Below, in pieces: positions 1 to 6,841 of a DNA stretch of 9,225 bases. Under the pieces are notes generated by a model. It was given only the letters and a program-made list of their open reading frames with translations. It searched no databases and was not told the DNA's origin. The translations under genes were made by a program, and so were the position numbers. Each line of letters opens with the position of its first letter. The stretch's first letter is position 1. The stretch covers positions 1 to 9,225 of the forward strand of contig JBBSLT010000093.1 in the NCBI GenBank assembly GCA_038233555.1, read 5' to 3'. The DNA comes from JADDRA01 sp038233555 (lineage in GTDB: Bacteria; Actinomycetota; Acidimicrobiia; Acidimicrobiales; CADCSY01).

Positions 1-176
1 CCCACCCAAGCCGTCTGGGAGGCCAGTGAGATCCGCCCAGCCGGCGGCTGGCCCTGAGCTCCGGCCGGCGGACCGAAGGGGCCGAAGGGAAGGAGGATGA
101 GGACGGCCATCAAGACGGCGGTGCCCGCAGCACAAATAGCTTGCCGAGCAACCTCCGGTTGCGATGGCGATGTCAC
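1..176 (-). CDS. Secreted protein, N-terminal part only (DUF6049/Rv3909-like?)
   Basis: The minus strand from a GTG at 176-174 stays open through 58 codons to the window edge, so the 3' end is missing. The product starts MTSPSQPEVARQ, has a hydrophobic core at about residues 13-33 (AVLMAVLILLPF), a likely signal-peptidase site near AGA-QG (about residue 40), and then a mature start GRISLASQTAWV. The GTG lies only two bases past the stop codon of the acetyltransferase gene upstream, so the two are probably translationally coupled. In mycobacteria a large secreted protein (Rv3909, DUF6049-type) occupies the matching place beside pcnA/cca, before murJ. The 'SxQTxWV' opening of the mature part fits my memory of that family, but the stretch is too short to prove it. 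An alternative is any other exported protein. That it is a real coding start is fairly sure; the family is a guess. Confidence 0.6.
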   Translation of the reverse strand, partial: MTSPSQPEVARQAICAAGTAVLMAVLILLPFGPFGPPAGAQGQPPAGRISLASQTAWV

Positions 177-178
177 CC

Positions 179-898
179 TCAGGACGTCAGCTCCCGGTCC
201 TCTAGGCGTCGGGTGAGCACGGCGAGGCCTGTGAGCTCGAGCCGGAAGCCCAGGTGCTGGTAGAGGCGCAGGGCCCGCTCGTTGCCCACCTGGGTGTTCA
301 CCACCACTTGCGACGCCCCCCGGCGCCGCATCCAGCGCAACCCGTCCACGACCAGTGCCCGTCCCAATCCTCGACCCTCGACGGTGGGGTCGACGGCCAG
401 GCGCTGCAGGTAGCCCCTCGATCCCGAGCGTCCCGAGATGGCATAGCCGAGCACCCCGTCCTTGGCTGCCACCCGGAAGCGAGCGTTGCGGGTGGCAGCC
501 AGGGCTTCGGAGAAGCCGGCGTCGTCGAGGCGCCAGAAGGGAGGGAAGGCGAGGGCGTCGATGTCGAGGGCATCGCTGCGGTCCCGACGCTGTCCCCGGC
601 GCAACGGCGCCGCGGGAACAGGAGGAAGGTCGGCCAGAGGGCGCGACAGTAGATGAAGCTCCTCGCGTACGGCGAAGCCGGCCTCGAGGAAGCCGCGTTG
701 CTCGCTCTGGCCGAGGGCCCCGGTAACGACCTCCACGTAGCCCTGCCCGGCGAGAACGCCGCAGCAGTAGCGGACCAAGCCGGCGGTGGCCGGTGGCGTC
801 TCGGCCACGGGAGCCAGGTAGGCGAGGCGGGCATCGCCCCGCCACGGTCCCACCCGGAGACGCTCGGTCCCCCAGCGGACGACCCGCAGCCCCGACAT
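179..898 (-). CDS. GNAT-family N-acetyltransferase with degenerate duplicated N-terminal half
   Basis: The 239-residue protein carries one clear GNAT domain at about residues 108-232. Strand beta4 and motif A read YLQRLAVDP, followed by the acetyl-CoA pyrophosphate-binding loop EGRGLGRAL (174-182). Motif B has the usual N206...RLYQHLGF (212-218). GNAT enzymes move the acetyl group of acetyl-CoA to an amine; the substrate here cannot be read. Residues 39-88 look like a worn copy of the same C-terminal half: LVRYCCGVLAGQGYVEVVTG ... FLEAGF, with the cofactor loop lost, so the protein is probably a tandem GNAT with only the second half active. Mycothiol synthase MshD also has a tandem GNAT layout but is longer, so I do not make that call. 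The ATG at 898-896 is used; no strong ribosome binding site precedes it. It is divergent from cca and followed after two bases by a secreted-protein gene. Confidence 0.85.
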   Translation of the reverse strand: MSGLRVVRWGTERLRVGPWRGDARLAYLAPVAETPPATAGLVRYCCGVLAGQGYVEVVTGALGQSEQRGFLEAGFAVREELHLLSRPLADLPPVPAAPLRRGQRRDRSDALDIDALAFPPFWRLDDAGFSEALAATRNARFRVAAKDGVLGYAISGRSGSRGYLQRLAVDPTVEGRGLGRALVVDGLRWMRRRGASQVVVNTQVGNERALRLYQHLGFRLELTGLAVLTRRLEDRELTS

Positions 899-920
899 CA
901 GCCCGAGGCTACCGACGCGG

Positions 921-949
921 ACGAGCCGCCCGTTGGAGGGGCGGCTCGT
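921..949. other. Perfect 11-bp hairpin in the GNAT/cca divergent gap
   Basis: ACGAGCCGCCC (921-931) and GGGCGGCTCGT (939-949) are exact reverse complements around a 7-base loop. It lies 22 bp upstream of the acetyltransferase start, so it would be in that gene's leader if transcription starts further right. Neither side has a T-run, so it does not look like an intrinsic terminator. It could be an operator, a leader hairpin or a transcript barrier. Confidence 0.5.
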
Positions 950-1085
950 TCGCAGTGTTGATCAGGCGGGCCGGGGCGACTGCTCCGACTGGGCGGGGTA
1001 GCCGTTACAGCCGTCCCGGGCCCACCTTCTACAAGAGGTATCGACGCCTTCCCGGACTCCTTGAGCGATTTCCGGAACTTTTTTC

Positions 1086-1203
1086 GGCCACGGGTAAGAG
1101 GGTCCGCCGAAAGGCGGACCCGTGGCCCGAGCGGCCCGCTGGCGAAGCCGGCAAGAGCGGGAGATACAGGGCCTTCTCTCGGCGGCGAAGCCGCCGAGCC
1201 CTG
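1086..1203 (+). ncRNA. Structured leader of cca, class not recognised
   Basis: Three hairpins follow one another just before cca. First, GGCCAC (1086-1091) pairs with GTGGCC (1122-1127), enclosing a left-side bulge and a 9-bp stem GGGTCCGCC/GGCGGACCC (1100-1108/1113-1121) with a GAAA tetraloop. Second, CCCGCT (1135-1140) pairs with AGCGGG (1156-1161) around GGC-GAA-GCC. Third, CAGGGC (1167-1172) pairs with GCCCTG (1198-1203) around TCGGCGGC-GAA-GCCGCCGA (1179-1197), again with a left-side bulge. Upstream lies a weak stem (1052-1056/1071-1075) with a T6 run at 1079-1084. The rest of 899-1241 shows no convincing gene: the open frames crossing it have no family features and no ribosome binding site. 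I see no conserved core of tRNA, tmRNA, SRP RNA, RNase P RNA or a common riboswitch. It may be a leader RNA, an unknown small RNA, or merely dense palindromes. Confidence 0.4.
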
Positions 1204-1241
1204 AGGCGCTCCCCTATCCGCTGAGGCTCTAGGTTGGCGCG

Positions 1242-2633
1242 ATGGTCCCCGAGCGGTTGCAGCCGGTGCTCGCCGAGGTGGCGCCGCTGGCCGAGCGCTT
1301 CGCCGCCGCCGGCCATCGCCTCTACCTGGTGGGGGGCACGGTACGAGACCTCCTGCTCGGTCGGACCCTCGAACGCATCGACTTCGACCTCACCACCGAC
1401 GCCCGGCCCGAGCAGATCGAGGCGGTCGTACGCCCCTGGGCCCATGCCGTATGGCTTCAGGGCAAGCGCTTCGGCACCATCGGCGCCCGCCGGGACGGGC
1501 GTGACTTCGAGATCACCACCCATCGAGCCGAGGCCTACCAGCCCGATTCCCGCAAGCCCGACGTCAGCTTCTCTGCCGAGGTGGAGGCCGACCTCTCCCG
1601 ACGCGACTTCACCGTCAACGCCATGGCGCTGGCCCTCGGAGCGAGCGACGCCCCCGAGCTGGTTGATCCCTTCGGCGGTGCCGTCGACTTGGCCACCTCC
1701 CGCCTACGCACGCCGCTCTCACCCGAGGAGTCCTTTAGCGACGATCCTTTGCGGATGCTGCGAGCGGCCCGGTTCATCGCCGGCTACCGACTCGCCCCCG
1801 ACGCCGAACTAGTCGCCGCCGTGCGGGCGATGCACCCCCGCCTGGAGATCGTCTCGGCCGAGCGCATCCGTGACGAGCTCGACAAGCTGGTGGTGGTGGA
1901 CGAGCCCGAGGCGGGGTTGCAGTTCCTGGTCGAGACCGGCCTGGCCGAGGAGTTCCTGCCCGAGCTGCCCGGCCTGGCCCTGGAGGTGGATCCGATCCAC
2001 CACCACAAGGACGTGCTGGCCCACACCATCGCCGTGATGGCCAAGACCCGTCCAGAGCGCATCGTTCGCCTCGCCGCCCTCTTCCACGACGTGGGCAAGC
2101 CCAAGACCCGCTCTTTCGGTCCCAAGGGCAAGGTCAGCTTCCACCACCACGAGGTGGTGGGGGCGCGCATGACCCGGGAGCGGATGTCCGCCCTGCGCTA
2201 CCCGGCCGAGGACATCGACGCCGTCTCCCGCCTGGTCGAACTACATCTGCGCTTCCACACCTACAAGATGGGCTGGACCGACAGCGCGGTACGCCGCTAC
2301 GTGCGCGACGCCGGGCCGCTGCTCGAACAGCTCAACGAGCTCACCCGCTGCGACTGCACCACCCGCAACCAGCGCAAGGCCGAGGAGCTGGCCCGACGCA
2401 TGGACACCCTGGAGGAGCGCATCGTGGCCCTGGCCGCCGAGGAGGAGCTGGGCCGCATCCGCCCCGACCTCGACGGCACCCAGGTGATGGCCCACCTCGG
2501 CCTGGCCCCCGGTCCCGAGATCGGCCGGGCCCTCGATTTTCTCCTGGAGCTACGCCTCGAAGAAGGACCGCTCGGCGAGGAGGAGGCCTTCCGGCGCCTC
2601 GACGCCTGGTGGGCGCAACGACAGGAACGGTGA
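1242..2633 (+). CDS. cca: CCA-adding tRNA nucleotidyltransferase with HD domain
   Basis: This enzyme adds or repairs the 3'-terminal CCA of tRNA in the cytoplasm, using CTP and ATP without a nucleic acid template. The 463-residue length fits actinobacterial class II enzymes (mycobacterial PcnA type). The head domain shows LVGGTVRDLLLG (residues 29-40) and the metal-binding pair D47/D49 in RIDFDLTTDA. The neck follows with LRAARF and the ERIRDEL segment of the class. An HD phosphohydrolase-type domain follows, with LFHDVGKPKTRS (H282, D283) and upstream HHHKDVLAHT. C-terminal HD domains are common in these enzymes and can act on 2',3'-cyclic or 3'-phosphate ends. The ATG at 1242 is chosen because the N-terminus then begins directly with the expected helix before the nucleotidyltransferase strand; only a weak AGG precedes it. 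The upstream side is the structured region described separately. Confidence 0.95.
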   Translation: MVPERLQPVLAEVAPLAERFAAAGHRLYLVGGTVRDLLLGRTLERIDFDLTTDARPEQIEAVVRPWAHAVWLQGKRFGTIGARRDGRDFEITTHRAEAYQPDSRKPDVSFSAEVEADLSRRDFTVNAMALALGASDAPELVDPFGGAVDLATSRLRTPLSPEESFSDDPLRMLRAARFIAGYRLAPDAELVAAVRAMHPRLEIVSAERIRDELDKLVVVDEPEAGLQFLVETGLAEEFLPELPGLALEVDPIHHHKDVLAHTIAVMAKTRPERIVRLAALFHDVGKPKTRSFGPKGKVSFHHHEVVGARMTRERMSALRYPAEDIDAVSRLVELHLRFHTYKMGWTDSAVRRYVRDAGPLLEQLNELTRCDCTTRNQRKAEELARRMDTLEERIVALAAEEELGRIRPDLDGTQVMAHLGLAPGPEIGRALDFLLELRLEEGPLGEEEAFRRLDAWWAQRQER

Positions 2634-2649
2634 ACGGGACCATCTGCAG

Positions 2650-2665
2650 CGAGCGTTCACGCTCG
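2650..2665 (+). terminator. Small hairpin after cca, weak terminator candidate
   Basis: CGAGCG (2650-2655) and CGCTCG (2660-2665) form a 6-bp stem with a TTCA loop, 16 bases past the cca stop codon. No T-run follows, so termination is doubtful. It touches the GlnR-like element at 2667 and could instead be part of that regulatory region. Confidence 0.25.
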
Positions 2666-2666
2666 G

Positions 2667-2682
2667 GTAACAATCCGGAAAC
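2667..2682 (+). promoter_or_regulatory. GlnR-like box upstream of amt
   Basis: GTAAC (2667-2671), six bases, then GAAAC (2678-2682) matches the actinobacterial GlnR half-box gTnAC-n6-GaAAc at every specified base. It lies 63 bp before the amt start codon. GlnR is the global nitrogen regulator of streptomycetes and mycobacteria and is known to activate amt-glnK-glnD there. A second adjacent box is not perfect: the next positions read TCGTC, and upstream TTCAC keeps the spacing but only part of the sequence. No convincing -10 element could be fixed. The site is supported by both match and context, but it is a single box found by eye. Confidence 0.55.
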
Positions 2683-2745
2683 AACGTGTCGTCAACCTGT
2701 CGGTCGACCCCTTTCGATCTTCCGACCACGAGACAGGACCGAGAC

Positions 2746-4035
2746 ATGGACGCTGGCAACACCGCCTGGATGTTGACCTCGACCGCCCTGGTGCTGTTCA
2801 TGACGCCGGGGCTGGCGCTGTTCTACGGAGGGATGGTGCGCTCCAAGCACGTGCTGGGGATGCTCATGCAGAACTTCGCGGCCATGGGCCTCGTCGCCGT
2901 GCTCTGGGCGTTGATCGGCTTCTCCCTGGCCTTCGGCGATCTCGGCAACGGTGGCATCCTCGGCAACCTCGACTTCATCGGTCTGTCCGGCGTCGGTCCC
3001 GAGCCGGGCACCCTGATCGAGGGCCTGACCATCCCCCTCATCCTCTTCGCCGCCTACCAGATGACCTTCGCCGTCATCACCCCGGCCCTCATCACCGGCG
3101 CCACCGCCGACCGCATGAAGTTCGGGCCCTACCTGGTGTTCATCGGCGCCTGGCTGGTCCTGGTCTACGCCCCCGTGGCCCACTGGGTCTTCGCCGGCGG
3201 CTGGTTGGCCGAGCTCGGCGCCCTCGACTTCGCCGGAGGTGCGGTGGTCCACATCAATGCCGGGGCCGCCGCCCTCGGGGTGATCCTCGTGCTCGGCCGG
3301 CGCCGGGGGTGGCGCTCCGAGGCCATGCCTCCCCACTCGCTGCCCCTCACCATGATCGGTACCGGGATCCTGTGGTTCGGCTGGTTCGGGTTCAACGCCG
3401 GCTCAGCGCTGGCCGCCGACGGCGTGGCCGCCCAGGCGGCCATGAACACCTTCTTGGCCGCCTCGGCCGGGATGCTGGCGTGGATGCTCGTGGAGAGACT
3501 CCGCGACGGCCACGCCACCACCCTCGGCGCCGCCTCGGGGGTGGTGGCCGGCCTGGTCGCCATCACGCCCTGTGCCGGGTTCGTGGGCGGGATGAGCCCC
3601 ATCCTCATCGGCGCCGCCGCCGGGGTCATCTGCCTGCTGGCCATCAGCCTCAAGTTCCGTTTCGGCTACGACGACTCCCTCGACGTCATCGGCATCCACC
3701 TGGTCGGTGGCCTCCTCGGGTCGGTGCTGCTGGGCTTCTTCGCCGACAGCTCGATCAATGCCGTGGCCGTCGACGGCTTGTTCCTCGGCGGCGGTGGTGG
3801 TCTGGTGGTGGACCAGATCGTGGCCAGCGTCGCCGTGCTCGCCTACTCGCTGGTGGTGTCCTACGCCCTGGCCAAGGTGATCGACGTCACCATGGGCCTG
3901 CGCATCAGTGAGGAGGAGGAACTCGTTGGCCTCGACCGTAGCCAGCACGCCGAAACTGCCTACGCCCTCTCCGACCTCGGCTCATCCCTAGGCACCCCAG
4001 TAAGCCACCAGAGCGACCGCATCCCAGCGTCGTGA
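2746..4035 (+). CDS. amt: Ammonium transporter, Amt/Mep/Rh family
   Basis: This trimeric inner-membrane channel scavenges ammonium when nitrogen is scarce. The 429-residue protein is hydrophobic throughout, in line with the 11 helices of the family. It carries the family signature DFAGGAVVHINAGAAAL (161-177). The twin pore histidines are H169 (in VVHIN) and H318 (in GIHLVGG), close to E. coli AmtB H168/H318. The cytoplasmic tail has the conserved MGLRISEEEELVGLDRSQHAETAY pattern, where PII docks and blocks the pore. The ATG at 2746 is preferred because MDAGNTAWML is the usual start of the mature fold and AGGA (2735-2738) sits seven bases before it. An upstream GTG at 2686 would add 20 residues without hydrophobic character. 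The glnB gene follows, so channel and gate are likely co-transcribed under nitrogen control. Confidence 0.95.
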   Translation: MDAGNTAWMLTSTALVLFMTPGLALFYGGMVRSKHVLGMLMQNFAAMGLVAVLWALIGFSLAFGDLGNGGILGNLDFIGLSGVGPEPGTLIEGLTIPLILFAAYQMTFAVITPALITGATADRMKFGPYLVFIGAWLVLVYAPVAHWVFAGGWLAELGALDFAGGAVVHINAGAAALGVILVLGRRRGWRSEAMPPHSLPLTMIGTGILWFGWFGFNAGSALAADGVAAQAAMNTFLAASAGMLAWMLVERLRDGHATTLGAASGVVAGLVAITPCAGFVGGMSPILIGAAAGVICLLAISLKFRFGYDDSLDVIGIHLVGGLLGSVLLGFFADSSINAVAVDGLFLGGGGGLVVDQIVASVAVLAYSLVVSYALAKVIDVTMGLRISEEEELVGLDRSQHAETAYALSDLGSSLGTPVSHQSDRIPAS

Positions 4036-4052
4036 CCGGGCGACAGTTGGGT

Positions 4053-4127
4053 TGGCCGCCGGCCACGCACGCCGCCAAAGGCGGCGATGTCCTTCAGCTC
4101 ACCGGCGAACCTCTGGTTCGCCGGTGA
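4053..4127 (+). promoter_or_regulatory. Three consecutive palindromes in the amt-glnB gap, the last covering the glnB start
   Basis: The 88-bp gap holds three perfect stems, all with 3-base loops: TGGCC-GCC-GGCCA (4053-4065), CGCCGCC-AAA-GGCGGCG (4070-4086), and a 13-bp stem at 4099-4111/4115-4127 with loop TCT. The third stem includes the GTG start codon of glnB (4124-4126), paired with CAC at 4100-4102. There is no T-run, so they are not ordinary terminators. They could set the ratio of Amt to PII by attenuation, RNA processing or protection, or by hiding the start codon. They could also be members of an interspersed palindrome family. Confidence 0.55.
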
Positions 4128-4462
4128 AACTCGTGACGGCGGTCATCAAGCCGCACAAGCTGGACGACGTGAAGGAGGCGCTGGCCGCCTACGGGGTCAA
4201 GGGCCTCACCATCACCGAGGCGTCGGGCTACGGGCGCCAGAAGGGCAAGACCGAGGTCTACCGGGGCACGGAGTACACGGTCGACGTGGTGCCCAAGTCC
4301 CGCATCGAGGTGCTCTGCGATCTCTTCGACGCCGAGGACGTAGCCGGAGTGATCGTGGCTGCGGCCCGTACCGGCAAGATCGGCGATGGCAAGGTGTGGA
4401 TCACCGAGGTCGACCGGATCATCCGCATCCGCACCGGCGAGGTGGGCGAGGACGCCCTGTGA
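4124..4462 (+). CDS. glnB: Nitrogen regulatory protein PII
   Basis: This small trimeric signal protein senses 2-oxoglutarate and ATP/ADP and binds partners such as the Amt channel. With the GTG at 4124 it has 112 residues, the usual PII length, and begins (M)KLVTAVIKPHKLDDVKEAL, as in actinobacteria. The T-loop reads TEVYRGTEYTVDVVPK with the modifiable Tyr at residue 51. The C-terminal signature TGKIGDGKVWI is intact, and the chain ends RTGEVGEDAL. By context between amt and glnD it corresponds to actinobacterial GlnK. Start choice: 4124 keeps the full first strand but lacks a ribosome binding site and lies inside a strong hairpin. A GTG at 4133 has GGTGA five bases before it but would lose three residues of strand 1. 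A TTG at 4052 would add an Arg-rich 24-residue extension unlike the family. Confidence 0.95.
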   Translation: MKLVTAVIKPHKLDDVKEALAAYGVKGLTITEASGYGRQKGKTEVYRGTEYTVDVVPKSRIEVLCDLFDAEDVAGVIVAAARTGKIGDGKVWITEVDRIIRIRTGEVGEDAL

Positions 4463-4478
4463 TCCGAGGTCGGTGCTG

Positions 4479-6830
4479 ATGAGCGGTTCCGCCGGCGGGG
4501 CCGGGGACATCCGGGCGGCCCGAGCCGCGGTGGTGACCGATGCCGCTCTCGGAGGTCGACAGCTCTGCCGGGCGCTGTCGGCGGTGACCGACGAATGGCT
4601 CGGCCAGGTGTTTGCCGACGCCGTCGTCGACGCGATCGACGGCGTCGCCCTCGTCGCCGTGGGTGGCTACGGACGGGAGGAGCTGGCGCCCGGGAGCGAC
4701 CTCGATCTGTGGCTCCTGCACGCCGGGCGCCTCGCCGAGGAGGAGTTGGCGGCCCTGACCGAACGGCTGTGGTACCCGATTTGGGACGCCGGGCTCAAGT
4801 TGGGCCACGGCGTCTTCACTCCCCGCCAGGCGCTGGCCTTGGCCGCCCGGGAGCTCGACACCGCCACCTGCGCCCTCTCCGCCCGCCATCTGGCCGGCGA
4901 TGCGAGCCTGACGACCAAGCTGTCCGACGGGGCGTCGGCCCTGTGGCGCAAGCGCTCGTCGCGCTTCTTGGCCGAGTTGAGCCAACGGGTGCGGGCCCGC
5001 CATCACCACGCCGGTGAGGTCGCCTTCCTCCTCGAGCCCGACATCAAGGAGGCTCGGGGCGGATTGCGGGATGTGCACGCCTTGCACTGGGCGATGCAGT
5101 CGGGCCGGCCGGTGCTGGTGAACGGCGACGCCGCCGCTCTTGCGGCTGCCGAGGACACCTTGTTGGGAGTGCGCGTCGAGCTGCACCGGGTCAGCGGACG
5201 GGCCGCCGACGAGCTCCTCCTGGAGCGCCAGGACGAGGTGGCCGCCGCCCTCGGCGACAACAACGCCGACGCTCTCATGGCCCGGGTGGCGACTGCCGCC
5301 CGCACCGTTGCCTGGGTCGGGGACGAAGCATGGCACCGCCTGGCCTCGTCGCTCGCCGGGCCGCTCGGGCGCCTCGCGCGGCGCGACCGGCCCCTCGGCC
5401 CCGGCCTCGTGCTGCGCGACGGTGAGGTCCACGTCATCACTTCCACAGATGGTGGAGCAGGGGCCGAGGGCGACATCCCGGTCGACGCCACCCTGGTCCT
5501 GCGGGCAGCGGCGGCCGCCGCTCGTGCCGGCGTCCCCATCGACCGGTCGTCTCTCGATCGTCTGACGGCAGCCGTGCCCGTCCTGGAGGACACCTGGCCC
5601 GAGGGGGCACGTCAGGCGCTGGTCGAGCTGTTGTCCGCCGGCCCGAACGTCATTGGGATCATCGAGGCGCTCGACCAGCGAGGGCTGGTACACCGGGTGC
5701 TGCCGGAGTGGGAGCCGACGCGCAGCCGACCCCAGCGCAACGCCTACCACCGCTTCACCGTCGACCGCCACCTCTGCGAGGCCGCGGTCAACGCCGCCGC
5801 CCTCACCGCCACCGTGGCCCGGCCCGACCTCTTGGTGGTGGGGGCATGGCTCCACGATCTGGGCAAGGGCTACCCCGGCGACCACACCGAGGTGGGCATG
5901 GAACTCATGGCCTCGATCGCCCCGCGGATGGGTTTCGATCCCGGCGATGTCGCCACCTTGGTCGACATGGTGCGCCACCACCTTCTGTTGCCCGACGTTG
6001 CCACCCGTCGCGACCTGGCCGACGACGATGTCATCAAGGGGGTGGCCTCGGCGGTCGGCTCCCCGGCCACCCTGGAGCTATTGGCCGCCCTCACCGAGGC
6101 TGACTCGCTGGCCACGGGACCCTCGGCCTGGGGGACGTGGAAGGCCGGCCTGGTAGGGGAGTTGGTGGCGCGGGTGGCCCACGTGCTGGGCGGCGGCGAG
6201 GTGGCCGACGTGACCGCCGGCGGGTTTCCCGGGCCCGAGGTGCGCCGATTGCTGGCCACGGGCGAGACCGTCGTGTCCGGCGAGGGCAAGGTACTCACCG
6301 TGGTCGTCCGCGACCGTGCCGGCATCTTCGCCAAGGTGGCCGGCACCCTCGCTCTCAAGTCGGTGGCGGTGCGAGCCGCCGACGCCGTAAGCGCCGAGGG
6401 GATGGCGGCGTCGCAGTTCCAGGTGGAGCCAGGGCCGGGAGGCCTCGACTGGGACGATCTGGTGCGCGCCGTACGTCTCGCTCTCGACGGGCGTCTGGCT
6501 CTCTCGGCCCGCATGGCCCAGCGGTCGCGACCCCGCCGCCCACCATCGGGATCCTCACTGTTGGCGCCACCTCGCGTCCGGGTCGACAACCATGCCTCGG
6601 CGGCGTCGACCATCCTGGAGGTGCATGCCCCCGACCGGGTCGGGATCCTCTACGGGATCACCACCGCTCTTGGTGAGCTCGACCTCGACATCCGTTTGGC
6701 CAAGGTGGCCACCCTTGGCCAAGAGGTGGTCGACACCTTCTACCTACGCACGGCGACAGGAGAGAAGGTGATCGACCGCGACCACCTCCGAGAGCTGGAG
6801 CGAGCGGTCCTCCACGGCCTCGACCGGTAG
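4479..6830 (+). CDS. glnD: Bifunctional [protein-PII] nucleotidylyltransferase / nucleotidylyl-removing enzyme
   Basis: GlnD modifies Tyr51 of PII when glutamine is low and removes the group when it is high. In Streptomyces and Corynebacterium the group is AMP, in enterobacteria UMP; the sequence does not tell which applies here. The 783-residue protein shows, in order: the nucleotidyltransferase core GGYGREELAPGSDLDLW with metal-binding D74 and D76; the conserved segment FLLEPDIKEARGGLRDVHAL; an HD domain with LHDLGKG (H459, D460) followed by DHTEVG and VRHH for the removing activity; and two ACT domains at about 605-680 (VVRDRAGIFAKVAGTLA) and 711-783 (APDRVGILYGITTAL) that bind glutamine. 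The ATG at 4479 lies 16 bp after glnB, with GAGG nine bases upstream. A GTG further left, inside glnB, is unlikely. The order amt-glnB-glnD is classic for actinobacteria. Confidence 0.95.
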   Translation: MSGSAGGAGDIRAARAAVVTDAALGGRQLCRALSAVTDEWLGQVFADAVVDAIDGVALVAVGGYGREELAPGSDLDLWLLHAGRLAEEELAALTERLWYPIWDAGLKLGHGVFTPRQALALAARELDTATCALSARHLAGDASLTTKLSDGASALWRKRSSRFLAELSQRVRARHHHAGEVAFLLEPDIKEARGGLRDVHALHWAMQSGRPVLVNGDAAALAAAEDTLLGVRVELHRVSGRAADELLLERQDEVAAALGDNNADALMARVATAARTVAWVGDEAWHRLASSLAGPLGRLARRDRPLGPGLVLRDGEVHVITSTDGGAGAEGDIPVDATLVLRAAAAAARAGVPIDRSSLDRLTAAVPVLEDTWPEGARQALVELLSAGPNVIGIIEALDQRGLVHRVLPEWEPTRSRPQRNAYHRFTVDRHLCEAAVNAAALTATVARPDLLVVGAWLHDLGKGYPGDHTEVGMELMASIAPRMGFDPGDVATLVDMVRHHLLLPDVATRRDLADDDVIKGVASAVGSPATLELLAALTEADSLATGPSAWGTWKAGLVGELVARVAHVLGGGEVADVTAGGFPGPEVRRLLATGETVVSGEGKVLTVVVRDRAGIFAKVAGTLALKSVAVRAADAVSAEGMAASQFQVEPGPGGLDWDDLVRAVRLALDGRLALSARMAQRSRPRRPPSGSSLLAPPRVRVDNHASAASTILEVHAPDRVGILYGITTALGELDLDIRLAKVATLGQEVVDTFYLRTATGEKVIDRDHLRELERAVLHGLDR

Positions 6831-6841
6831 CCTCGGCTCCC

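Noticed and set aside
37..51. CCAGCC-GGC-GGCTGG hairpin as a terminator
   Set aside because: It falls inside the coding start of the partial secreted-protein gene and has no T-run.
148..162. GCAACC-TCC-GGTTGC hairpin as a terminator of the acetyltransferase gene
   Set aside because: It lies within the first codons of the coupled downstream gene and has no T-run.
793..1224. Plus-strand open frame in the GNAT/cca gap
   Set aside because: It begins inside the acetyltransferase gene, is Arg-rich without hydrophobic cores, and runs through the hairpin region; no ribosome binding site.
2686..2745. Upstream GTG start for amt
   Set aside because: It would add 20 polar residues not found in the family and lies next to the GlnR-like box; the ATG at 2746 has a ribosome binding site.
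2692..3336. Minus-strand open frame opposite amt
   Set aside because: His/Asp/Gly-rich product typical of antisense reading of a GC-rich membrane-protein gene; no family features.
4386..4478. Upstream start for glnD inside glnB
   Set aside because: The added 31 residues are the out-of-frame reading of the PII C-terminus; the ATG at 4479 has GAGG at good spacing.
4419..5981. A 520-codon open frame on the minus strand across glnD
   Set aside because: It lies opposite clear glnD motifs. Long antisense frames are expected in GC-rich coding DNA, and its product has no recognisable domain.
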